Program-made: the position numbers and the translations under genes
The notes under the pieces: model-generated
Told to the model about the DNA's origin: nothing
Seen by the model: only the letters and a program-made list of their open reading frames with translations
Database searches by the model: none
Assembly: GCF_001542815.1 (NCBI RefSeq)
Contig: NZ_CP006992.1
Location: 4,469,501-4,533,500 of the forward strand
Direction: 5' to 3'
Source of the DNA: Methylobacterium sp. AMS5
Lineage (GTDB): Bacteria > Pseudomonadota > Alphaproteobacteria > Rhizobiales > Beijerinckiaceae
DNA length: 64,000 nucleotides
Shown here: positions 53,621 through 60,723 of the stretch, in pieces
Layout: every line of letters starts with the position of its first letter
Position numbering within the stretch: the first letter of the stretch is position 1

Positions 53621-54922
53621 CTACTCCGCCGGTACCACCCGCGGGGTCACGGGCGCCGGTTCATCCTCGAACGGGCGCTCGGGGTGCATGGTGAAGGCGA
53701 GGCCCGCGCCCAGAAGCAGCAGGCCGACCGACCCGGCAAACGGCAGGATCCAGTTGCCGGTGAGATCCACGATCAGGCCGAAGGTGAGCGGCGAGACGAT
53801 CGCGGCGAAGGCCGAGCCGAAATTCATCAGCCCGCTCGCGGTGCCGGCATATTGCGGGGCGATGTCCATCGGCACCGACCAGATCGGCCCGATCACCAGT
53901 TCGAGGAAGAAGAATCCGCCGCTCAAGAGCAGCGCCACCAGGGTCAGCTCCTTGGTGAAGAACACGCCCGCGAGGCAGGCGGCGGCGCCCAGCATGCCGA
54001 AGCTGATCACGTTGCGGCGCGCCTTCTGCAGGTCGCCGGTCTTCTTCAGGATGCGGTCGGAGATCACGCCGCCGAGCGTGTCGCCGACCACGCCCGCGAA
54101 GAACACGCCCGAGGCGAACAGGGCCGAGTTCTTGATGTCGAGGCCGTAGCCGTCCTTGAAGAAGGAGGGCAGCCAGTTGAGGTAGAGCCAGAGCGACCAG
54201 CCGTAGCAGAAATAGGTCAGCGTGACGGGCGCCATGCGCGGGATCAGCCGGCGCCACGGCACCGGCGGTTTGGCGGCGGGCTTGGCCGTCCGGTCGTGGA
54301 TCGCCAGCCGCTCCAGATCCTCGTTCGTGATGGCCTTATGCTCGCGCGGGTCGTCCCGGTAATAGAACGCCCAGACCAGCACCCAGGCGAAGCTGACGAT
54401 GCCGAGCACGACGAAGGCGCCGCGCCAGCCGACATAGGCCATCATCAGCACTACCAGCGGCGGCGTGATGGCGTTGCCGAAGCGGGCGAACGAGTGGGTG
54501 ATGCCCTGCGCGAAGCCGCGCTGGTCCTTGGCGACCCAGGACTGCATCGCCCGCGTCGCGGTGGGGAAGGTGGCGCCCTCGCCGAAGCCGAGCGCGAAGC
54601 GCGCGAGGAACAGCGAGACCACGCCGCCGACGAAGCCGGTCGCCACCGTCGCCGCCGCCCAGATCAGGCCGCAGAAGAGCAGGGTGCGCCGCGCCCCCCA
54701 CTTGTCGGCCATCACGCCGCCGACGATCTGGAACACCGCGTAGGGGTAGGCGAAGGCCGAGAAGACAAGGCCGAGTTCGGTGTTGCTGAGGCCGAGTTCG
54801 CGCTTGATCTCCGGGGCGGCGGTGCCGACGTTGACCCGGTCGACATAGGTGATGAAGTACATCAGGCAGAGCAAGAACAGCACCATGCCCGGCGCCGTCA
54901 CGCGGCGTGGGATCGTGATCAT
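53621..54922 (-). CDS. MFS transporter, anion:cation symporter (ACS) type
   Basis: A 433-residue MFS carrier of the ACS family (relatives carry glucarate, galactonate and other organic acids). It opens FLLCLMYFITYVDRVNVGTAAP, then VFQIVGGVMADKWGARRTL, with about twelve helices. Neighbouring genes act on glyoxylate and hydroxypyruvate, so a C2-C4 organic acid such as glycolate, glycerate or tartrate is a reasonable but untested substrate. It lies 89 bp downstream of the aminotransferase gene on the same strand. Confidence 0.87.
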   Translation of the reverse strand: MITIPRRVTAPGMVLFLLCLMYFITYVDRVNVGTAAPEIKRELGLSNTELGLVFSAFAYPYAVFQIVGGVMADKWGARRTLLFCGLIWAAATVATGFVGGVVSLFLARFALGFGEGATFPTATRAMQSWVAKDQRGFAQGITHSFARFGNAITPPLVVLMMAYVGWRGAFVVLGIVSFAWVLVWAFYYRDDPREHKAITNEDLERLAIHDRTAKPAAKPPVPWRRLIPRMAPVTLTYFCYGWSLWLYLNWLPSFFKDGYGLDIKNSALFASGVFFAGVVGDTLGGVISDRILKKTGDLQKARRNVISFGMLGAAACLAGVFFTKELTLVALLLSGGFFFLELVIGPIWSVPMDIAPQYAGTASGLMNFGSAFAAIVSPLTFGLIVDLTGNWILPFAGSVGLLLLGAGLAFTMHPERPFEDEPAPVTPRVVPAE

Positions 54923-55011
54923 CGGGGCTTCCTCCGGTTCTTATGAGCAAGCGCCCCGGGCCCCGCATCTGACGCGCGGCTTGGCCCGGGGCGTGGGCGT
55001 TCGGGAAAAGA

Positions 55012-56187
55012 TCAGCCGTCGAGGCCGGAGCGCAGGCGCGCCATGGCGGCGAGCACGCCGCCCTGCCGGTGCGGCACGCCGGCCGCCGCCAAGCCCATCT
55101 CGACGCCGGACAGGGCGCCCATCAGGGTCAGGTCGTTGGTCTCGCCGAGATGGCCGATGCGGAAGATCTTGTCGGCGAGCTTCGACAGCCCGGCGCCGAG
55201 CGACATGTCGAACTTGTCGAGCACGAGCGCGCGGAAGGCATCCGCCCCCTTGCCGTCCGGCATCATCACGGCGGTGAGCACCGGCGAGTGCTCGTCGGGG
55301 TTCAGGCACAGAACCTCGAGCCCCCAGGCCTCGACCGCGGCGCGGGTCGCGGCGGCCAGCCGCTGGTGGCGGGCGAAGACGTTGTCGAGCCCCTCCTCCA
55401 TCAACATCGCGACCGCCTCGCGCAGGCCGTAGAGCAGGTTGGTGGCCGGCGTGTAGGGGAAGTAGCCGTTGGCGTTGGGCTTCAGCATCTCCTCCCAGTC
55501 CCAGTAGGAGCGGGGGAGGTTGTTGGACTTGCCCACCGCCCGCGCCTTGTCCGAGATCGCGGTAAAGCCGAGGCCCGGCGGCAGCATCAGGCCCTTCTGC
55601 GAGCCGCTGACGGTGACGTCGACGCCCCACTCGTCGTGGCGGACATCGACCGAACCGAGCGAGGAGATCGTGTCGACCAGCAGCAGCGCCGGGTGGCCGG
55701 CAGCGTCGATCGCCTTGCGGATGGCGGGGATGCGGCTCGTCACGCCGGTGGAGGTCTCGTTGTGGACCACCATCACCGCCTTGAAGGTGTGGCTGCGGTC
55801 CTCGGCGAGCTTCGCCTCCACCAGGGCCGGATCGACGCCGTGGCGCCAATCGCCGGGCACGAACTCGACCTCGATGCCCCACCGCGCCGCCATCTGACGC
55901 CATAGCGTGGCGAAGTGGCCGGTCTCGAACATCAAGACCCGGTCGCCCGAGGAGAGCGTGTTGACGATCGCTGCCTCCCAGGCCCCCGTGCCGGAGCCCG
56001 GATAGATCACCACCGGTCCCTTGGTGCGGAAGATCGTGCGGCAGCCCTCCAGCACCTCGCGGCCGAGCACGCCGAAGTCCGGCCCGCGATGGTCGATCAC
56101 CTGCCGGTCCATGGCGCGCAGCACGCGCTCCGGCACCGGGCTCGGACCCGGAATGTGCAGGAAGTGTCGTCCGGTGCGGCGCGTCAT
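55012..56187 (-). CDS. Serine-glyoxylate / alanine-glyoxylate-type aminotransferase
   Basis: A 391-residue class V PLP aminotransferase. It begins GRHFLHIPGPSPVPERVL, has VIYPGSGTGAWEAA, the pyridoxal-contact Asp in LLLVDTISSLGSVD, and the Schiff-base Lys198 in GSQKGLMLPPGLGF. This matches SgaA-type serine-glyoxylate aminotransferase, which makes glycine and hydroxypyruvate; a related PucG/ureidoglycine role is possible. GGGAGG upstream of the ATG at 56187 fixes the start. The gene diverges from the GntR regulator gene. It might be a second copy distinct from that of the serine cycle. Confidence 0.9.
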   Translation of the reverse strand: MTRRTGRHFLHIPGPSPVPERVLRAMDRQVIDHRGPDFGVLGREVLEGCRTIFRTKGPVVIYPGSGTGAWEAAIVNTLSSGDRVLMFETGHFATLWRQMAARWGIEVEFVPGDWRHGVDPALVEAKLAEDRSHTFKAVMVVHNETSTGVTSRIPAIRKAIDAAGHPALLLVDTISSLGSVDVRHDEWGVDVTVSGSQKGLMLPPGLGFTAISDKARAVGKSNNLPRSYWDWEEMLKPNANGYFPYTPATNLLYGLREAVAMLMEEGLDNVFARHQRLAAATRAAVEAWGLEVLCLNPDEHSPVLTAVMMPDGKGADAFRALVLDKFDMSLGAGLSKLADKIFRIGHLGETNDLTLMGALSGVEMGLAAAGVPHRQGGVLAAMARLRSGLDG

Positions 56188-56251
56188 GGTCCCTCCCGTT
56201 GGGCCGGATGCCGGGCGCTTCACGTCATGCCCGGTCGTTTCATCCTGTAGG

Positions 56252-56268
56252 TTTGCATTCATTTTTAG
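56252..56268. promoter_or_regulatory. Candidate GntR operator A (aminotransferase / regulator divergent promoter)
   Basis: TTTGCATTCATTTTTAG; its complement contains TGAATGCA, the octamer also present at sites B and C. It lies 65-81 bp upstream of the aminotransferase ATG and about 71-87 bp upstream of the GntR ATG, in the only divergent space of the locus. Confidence 0.5.
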
Positions 56269-56338
56269 CCGAGACAAGAAGTATCATGCCTACATTCGTC
56301 CCATCGACGGCGGTTGAGCCCGCTGCTACCAATCGGCC

Positions 56339-57130
56339 ATGACTTCCGCCATGACACGCGCCGAACGCGAATCGGAGGGCGCAGACGGCCCGATCCCCCT
56401 CCCCGCCCCGCTCCCGGTCGAACTGCCGGCCAAGCCTCGGGAAAACCTCGTGCATTCCCTCCACGACGAGGTGCTGGCGCGGCTGCGCGAATTCATCGTC
56501 GAGGGCAATCTCGCGCCGGGCGCCCGTGTCCCCGAACGGCTCCTGTGCGAGCGCTTCGGCATCTCGCGCACGCCCCTGCGGGAGGCGCTGAAGGTCCTGG
56601 CCTCGGAGGGGCTGATCGACCTGCTGCCGAACCGTGGGGCGCGGGTGCGCCGGATCGGCGAGCAGGAAATCGTCGAGCTGTTCGACGTGATGGGCGGGTT
56701 GGAGGCCCTGGCCGGCCGTCTCGCCTGCGAGCGCATCACGGACGAGGCCTTTGCCGAGATCGAGCGGCTCCACCATGAGATGTACGGCCACTATCTGCGG
56801 CGCGACCTGCACGGCTACTTCGCGTGCAATCAGGCGATCCACGACCGGATCGTTCAGGCCGCCGGCAACGGGCCCTTGAGCGCCACCTATGCCGGCTTCG
56901 CCGGGCGTCTGCGGCGGGCACGCTACTCGGCCAATCTCGATGCCAACCGCGACCGCTGGGGCGAGGCGATGCGCGAGCACGAGGAAATCCTCGACGCCCT
57001 GCGCCGCCGGGCCGGTTCGGAACTCAGCGACATCCTGTTCCGCCACCTGCGCAACAAGCGGAAGGCCGCGGCCGACCGGGAGGCCGCGCAGCCCATCTCC
57101 CGCGAGCCGGCCACAGCCGACATCGATTGA
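56339..57130 (+). CDS. GntR-family regulator, FadR/FCD subfamily
   Basis: A 263-residue regulator. The winged helix (VLARLREFIVEGNLAPGARV, then CERFGISRTPLREALKVL) precedes an FCD effector domain (LFDVMGGLEALAGRLACERI) whose metal-type residues are visible in NQAIHDRI, REHEEILDAL and FRHLRN. It probably senses an organic acid from the pathway encoded around it. It lies between the aminotransferase and isomerase genes. The start could be 56351. Candidate operators share TGAATGCA. Confidence 0.93.
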   Translation: MTSAMTRAERESEGADGPIPLPAPLPVELPAKPRENLVHSLHDEVLARLREFIVEGNLAPGARVPERLLCERFGISRTPLREALKVLASEGLIDLLPNRGARVRRIGEQEIVELFDVMGGLEALAGRLACERITDEAFAEIERLHHEMYGHYLRRDLHGYFACNQAIHDRIVQAAGNGPLSATYAGFAGRLRRARYSANLDANRDRWGEAMREHEEILDALRRRAGSELSDILFRHLRNKRKAAADREAAQPISREPATADID

Positions 57131-57148
57131 TGTCGGCAAAATCCATCA

Positions 57149-57165
57149 TTTTTGAATGCATTTTG
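57149..57165. promoter_or_regulatory. Candidate GntR operator B, before the isomerase gene
   Basis: TTTTTGAATGCATTTTG, 21-37 bp upstream of the isomerase start at 57186 and 18 bp after the GntR stop. It shares a 13-base identical run, TTTTTGAATGCAT, with site C. The core AATGCATT is palindromic. Confidence 0.55.
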
Positions 57166-57185
57166 TGCGACCAGACGGCCCGGAT

Positions 57186-57962
57186 ATGCCCCGCTTCGCT
57201 GCCAATCTGAGCCTGCTGTTCACCGAACGGCCGCTGCTCGATCGGTTCGCGGCAGCCCGCGCTGCCGGATTCGCGGCCGTGGAGATGCAGTTTCCCTATG
57301 TCGAGCCGAAGGAGGCGCTGGCGCACCGCCTCGCGGAGACGGGCCTGCCGCTGGTGCTGCACAACCTGCCGCCCGGCGACTGGGCGGCGGGCGAGCGCGG
57401 CATCGCCATCCTGCCCGACCGGGTCTGCGAATTTCGCGAGGGCGTCGCGCGCGCGATCGAATATGCCGGGGCACTCGGATGCCGGCAGATCAACTGTCTT
57501 GCCGGCCTCATACCGGCCGGCATCGAGCGGGCGTGCCTTCTCGCGACGCTGACCGAAAATCTCGCCTACGCCGCCGACGCGCTGGGACGAGCGGGCCTGC
57601 GCCTGCTGATCGAGCCGATCAACGACCGCGACATGCCAGGCTTCTTCCTGAACCGTCTCGCCGACGCCGCTCGCGTGATCGAGGCGGTCGGCGCCGCAAA
57701 CCTCTTCATCCAGGCCGACCTCTACCACATGGCGATGATGGGCGAGGATCTGGCCACCGAACTCGCAGCCTACCGCGCCCGCATCGCTCACGTCCAGATC
57801 GCCGACGCCCCCGGCCGCCACGAGCCCGGCACCGGCCGCATCGATGTCGCCGCCGCGTTCGCGACCCTCGACCGCCTCGGCTACGACGGCTTCATCGGCT
57901 GCGAATACCTGCCCGCTTCCGGCACGGAAGCCGGCCTCGGCTGGATGTCCGCGTACCGCTGA
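57186..57962 (+). CDS. hyi: Hydroxypyruvate isomerase (Hyi family)
   Basis: A 258-residue TIM-barrel isomerase of the Hyi family, interconverting hydroxypyruvate and tartronate semialdehyde. It starts MPRFAANLSLLFTERPLLDR and has EMQFPYVEPKEAL, LIEPINDRDMPGFFLN (metal-binding Glu), IQADLYHMAMMGED, HVQIADAPGRHEPGTG and GCEYLPASGTEAG. A longer form from 57156 is less likely, as it would overlap operator B. Placed after the GntR gene on the same strand, it may channel hydroxypyruvate made by the aminotransferase. Confidence 0.9.
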   Translation: MPRFAANLSLLFTERPLLDRFAAARAAGFAAVEMQFPYVEPKEALAHRLAETGLPLVLHNLPPGDWAAGERGIAILPDRVCEFREGVARAIEYAGALGCRQINCLAGLIPAGIERACLLATLTENLAYAADALGRAGLRLLIEPINDRDMPGFFLNRLADAARVIEAVGAANLFIQADLYHMAMMGEDLATELAAYRARIAHVQIADAPGRHEPGTGRIDVAAAFATLDRLGYDGFIGCEYLPASGTEAGLGWMSAYR

Positions 57963-57975
57963 AAATCCCGGGATC

Positions 57976-58069
57976 CCAAAGGGATCATTCCTTTGGCGGG
58001 GTGCCGGGGCAGCGCCCCGGCTTGTCTCCAGGGCTCTGCCCTGGACCCGCGAAAGGACCTGTCCTTTCG
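57976..58069. repeat. Multi-hairpin block including the 42-bp repeat, copy 2
   Basis: Four successive stems: CCAAAGG/CCTTTGG, CCGGGGC-a-GCGCCCCGG type, CCAGGGC-tct-GCCCTGG and CGAAAGGAC-ct-GTCCTTTCG. The last two (58028-58069) are the reverse complement of the 30605-30645 element: the shared core is CGAAAGGRCARGYCCTTTCG + CGGGTCCAGGGC. The block codes for the tail of the AraC-family protein and lies just past the hyi stop. Confidence 0.85.
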
Positions 58070-59061
58070 ACACCTGGACTTGTGAGGTGCAGGCGGCGCC
58101 AAGCCCGTGGTGTCAGGCCGGTCCAGCCGAGAAAGGCACGGGTGAAGTGGGCCGCATCGGCGTAGCCGAGATCGAGCGCGATCCGGCCGATGGGGCTTGT
58201 GGGCTGCGCCAGCAACGCCTCGGCACGCACCCGCAGAACATGCTGGAGGATGTGTGCGAAGCCCGTGCCCTCCGCCTCCAGCCGCCGCTGCAAGCCGCGC
58301 CGCGACAGGCCGAGCCGGCGTGCGACCCAGTCGATCGAGGGACGGCCCTCGCACAGTGCGAGATCGACCAGCCCGGCGACGCAGGCCGGCAGGCCGTCCG
58401 GCAGCGGTTGCGGCGGCGTGTCGAGGAGCGGGCCGGGCGCTGGATTCGGCGTGGTCAGCAGCGCGGGGCCGAAGTGAAGGCCGGCACGCGGCCCGAGATC
58501 CAGATCGCAACCGAAGACGCGCTCGATCTCGGCCCGGTCGGGCAGGGTCGCGCCGGTCAAGATCGCGCGCCGCGGGCGCCAGCGTGGCCCGAGAAAGTGC
58601 CTCACCGTGCCCAGCAGGTAGCCGAGCGCCAGCATCTCGTTGGCTTGCCGCCCCACCTCGATCCGCTCGGCGACGGCGTACCCGTAGACGGCGTCCCCGC
58701 CCTCCTGGCGCAGGCCGGTCCAGGTCGCGGTCTGGAGAAGCTCCGGCGTGATCGCCTCGACCCGCGCCAGCGCCGCGCCGAGGGTCGCGCATGCACGGAC
58801 GTGCCGGCCGATGGCGCCGAGGCCGCCGATTCCCGTGGCGATGGAGAGCCGGGCGGGCAAGGCAGGGTCGCCGCTCTCGCGCACGGCCTCTTCCACGAGG
58901 CGGAGCTGATCGCGCAGCAGGATGAGGCGGTCGGGCGCGTCCATCAGGGCGAGCGGCATCTCGGCCCGCCGGAACACCCGCGCGATCGAACCGCCCGCGG
59001 TCTCCACCGCCCCCACGATCGGGCCCATTGTGCACGCCCGCGTCAGTCCCGCCCTGTCCAT
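57985..59061 (-). CDS. AraC-family transcriptional regulator, arabinose_bd type
   Basis: A 358-residue regulator. The N-terminal ligand domain (LGAIGRHVRACATLGAAL, then NEMLALGYLLGTVRHFL) leads to a C-terminal AraC/XylS DNA-binding domain, where PSIDWVARRLGLSRRGLQRR is the first helix-turn-helix and IGRIALDLGYADAAHFTRAF the second. The ligand is unknown. GGGAGGAGGGCCC before 59061 supports this start. The last ~30 residues (SPGVERTGPFAGPGQ...) come from the repeat block and are not part of the domain. Confidence 0.88.
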   Translation of the reverse strand: MDRAGLTRACTMGPIVGAVETAGGSIARVFRRAEMPLALMDAPDRLILLRDQLRLVEEAVRESGDPALPARLSIATGIGGLGAIGRHVRACATLGAALARVEAITPELLQTATWTGLRQEGGDAVYGYAVAERIEVGRQANEMLALGYLLGTVRHFLGPRWRPRRAILTGATLPDRAEIERVFGCDLDLGPRAGLHFGPALLTTPNPAPGPLLDTPPQPLPDGLPACVAGLVDLALCEGRPSIDWVARRLGLSRRGLQRRLEAEGTGFAHILQHVLRVRAEALLAQPTSPIGRIALDLGYADAAHFTRAFLGWTGLTPRAWRRLHLTSPGVERTGPFAGPGQSPGDKPGRCPGTPPKE

Positions 59062-59180
59062 GGGCCCTCCTCCCGGTGCGCAGGCTCGACCGGGCGGCAC
59101 CGAATGGCAAGAGGCCGGGCCCCGAGCGCCGTAGCGTCCCCCTGAGCCGCCTCATGCGGTGTTGGTGGAACGGGGTGATC

Positions 59181-59657
59181 ATGAGCGGAACCTATGGCGC
59201 CCGATGGGGCGCGCAGCTTGCTGCGGCCGGTCTCATCCTGGCGGCAGCGCCGTCCGCCCCGTGCGCCGAGCCGAGACCGACGACCTTGGCGATCCTGCCG
59301 CTGAAGCTCCTCGACACGTCCGGCGAGCCGATCGACCAGGGGCCGGAGCACGCCCGCCGCCTCGCGGTCATGGCCCAGGATCTCGCGGCCGATCTCGGCA
59401 GCGACGGCAGCTACCGCACCCTGCGGCTCGCCTCGGAGACGCTCCGCACCCGTTGCCCGGGCGAGCACCCCGAATGCCTCCTCGCCGCTGCCCGGGAAGC
59501 GGATGCGAGCCTCGTCTTCGTCGGTGTGGTCCACAAGAGCAGCACGTTGATCCTGCAGATCTTCGCGCGGGTGGTCGATACGCACACCGGCCACGCGGTG
59601 CTGACCCGCGACCTCAATTTCCGCGGTGATACCGACGAGGCGTGGCACCGGGCCTAA
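59181..59657 (+). CDS. Secreted DUF2380 protein
   Basis: A 158-residue protein with a Sec signal peptide (WGAQLAAAGLILAAAPSAPCAEP, cleavage near CA-EP), followed by the DUF2380 fold: TTLAILPLKLLDTSGEP, EHARRLAVMAQDLAADLG, ASLVFVGVVHKSSTLILQIF and RDLNFRGDTDEAWHRA. DUF2380 proteins are periplasmic and often linked to quinoprotein dehydrogenase or methanol-related gene sets, but no activity is known to me. The ATG at 59181 is chosen by the signal peptide. Confidence 0.82.
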   Translation: MSGTYGARWGAQLAAAGLILAAAPSAPCAEPRPTTLAILPLKLLDTSGEPIDQGPEHARRLAVMAQDLAADLGSDGSYRTLRLASETLRTRCPGEHPECLLAAAREADASLVFVGVVHKSSTLILQIFARVVDTHTGHAVLTRDLNFRGDTDEAWHRA

Positions 59658-59714
59658 GCCTTCCTCGCCGGGCAGATCCGGGAGGCCAGACCCTGATCGG
59701 CTTCGGCTCCGCCG

Positions 59715-59757
59715 CCGGCGCATCGTCCTGGATCTCGGATCGAGGACGATGCGCCGG
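59715..59757. repeat. Perfect 15-bp palindrome of the GCATCGTCC family
   Basis: CCGGCGCATCGTCCT - 13-base loop - AGGACGATGCGCCGG, between the convergent DUF2380 and SDR genes. The GCATCGTCC core is shared with the elements around 22.5 and 23.9 kb. It could also act as a bidirectional terminator. Confidence 0.75.
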
Positions 59758-59773
59758 GGTGGCGGAGGGGATG

Positions 59774-60646
59774 TCAGAAGATCGGCATGCCGCCGGCGAC
59801 GGTGATCAGGGCGCCGGAGGTGTAGCTGCTCTCTTCGGCTGCCAGCATCACATAGGCCGAGGCGAGCTCCGCCGGCTGGCCGGGGCGGTTGAACGGCACT
59901 TGGCTGCCGAAGGTCTTCACCGCATCCTCGCTCATCCCGGCGGGGATGAACGGCGTCCAGATCGGGCCGGGCAGCACGCCGTTCACGCGGATGCCCTTTT
60001 CGGCGAGCAACTGTGCGAGGCCGAGCACCATGTTGCTGAGCGCGCCCTTGGTGGCGCTGTAGGCGAACAGGGTCGGCACCGGGTGCTTGGAATTGACCGA
60101 GGAGGTGAAGATCACCGAGGCGCCGGGCTTGAGATGCGCCAGCGCGGCCTTGGTGGCGTAGAACGGGCCGAAGATGTTGGTCTGGAAGTGTTTTTCGAAC
60201 ACGTCGTCGTCGATGTCCGCGACGCCCTGGTTCGGCTGCTGGAAGGCGGCGTTGTTCACCAGGATATCGAGCCGGCCGAATTCCTTGGCCGTGCGCTCGA
60301 CGATCTCGCGGGCATAGGCCGCGTCCTTGATGTCCCCGGGCAGCAGCAGGGCGCGCCGGCCCGCCTTCTCGATCCATTGGCCGACGCTCTCCGCATCCGC
60401 CTGCTCGTCGGGCAGGTAGGAGATCGCCACGTCGGCGCCCTCGCGGGCATAGGCGATGGCGACCGCCTTGCCGATGCCGCTGTCGCCGCCCGTCACCAGG
60501 GCCACCTTGCCGGCGAGCCGGCCGGAGCCCTTGTAGCTCTCCTCGCCGTGGTCGGGCTCGGGCGCCATCTTGCCCGTCTTACCGGGGAAACTCTGCGACG
60601 GCGTCTCGAAGGGCGGGCGCGGGTACTTGGTCAGCGGATCGGACAT
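59774..60646 (-). CDS. SDR oxidoreductase (YghA/GsiB-like, glucose/ribitol type)
   Basis: A 290-residue SDR with an N-terminal extension (KYPRPPFETPSQSFPGKTGKM, PDHGEESYKGSG) characteristic of the YghA subgroup. The NAD(P) motif TGGDSGIGKAVAIAYAREGA, LVNNAAFQQP, Ser in TSSVNSKH and YSATKGALSNM are intact. It is often stress-induced; the substrate is unknown. AGGAG five bases before 60646 fixes the start. It follows the FAD/Fe-S dehydrogenase gene by 77 bp on the same strand. Confidence 0.92.
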   Translation of the reverse strand: MSDPLTKYPRPPFETPSQSFPGKTGKMAPEPDHGEESYKGSGRLAGKVALVTGGDSGIGKAVAIAYAREGADVAISYLPDEQADAESVGQWIEKAGRRALLLPGDIKDAAYAREIVERTAKEFGRLDILVNNAAFQQPNQGVADIDDDVFEKHFQTNIFGPFYATKAALAHLKPGASVIFTSSVNSKHPVPTLFAYSATKGALSNMVLGLAQLLAEKGIRVNGVLPGPIWTPFIPAGMSEDAVKTFGSQVPFNRPGQPAELASAYVMLAAEESSYTSGALITVAGGMPIF

Positions 60647-60723
60647 CACGGCTCCTGTTCGGGGATTGCCGCGACAACCGGATGGGACGGCCTGCGTTCC
60701 GAAGCGGCGACCCTGAGCCGCGG

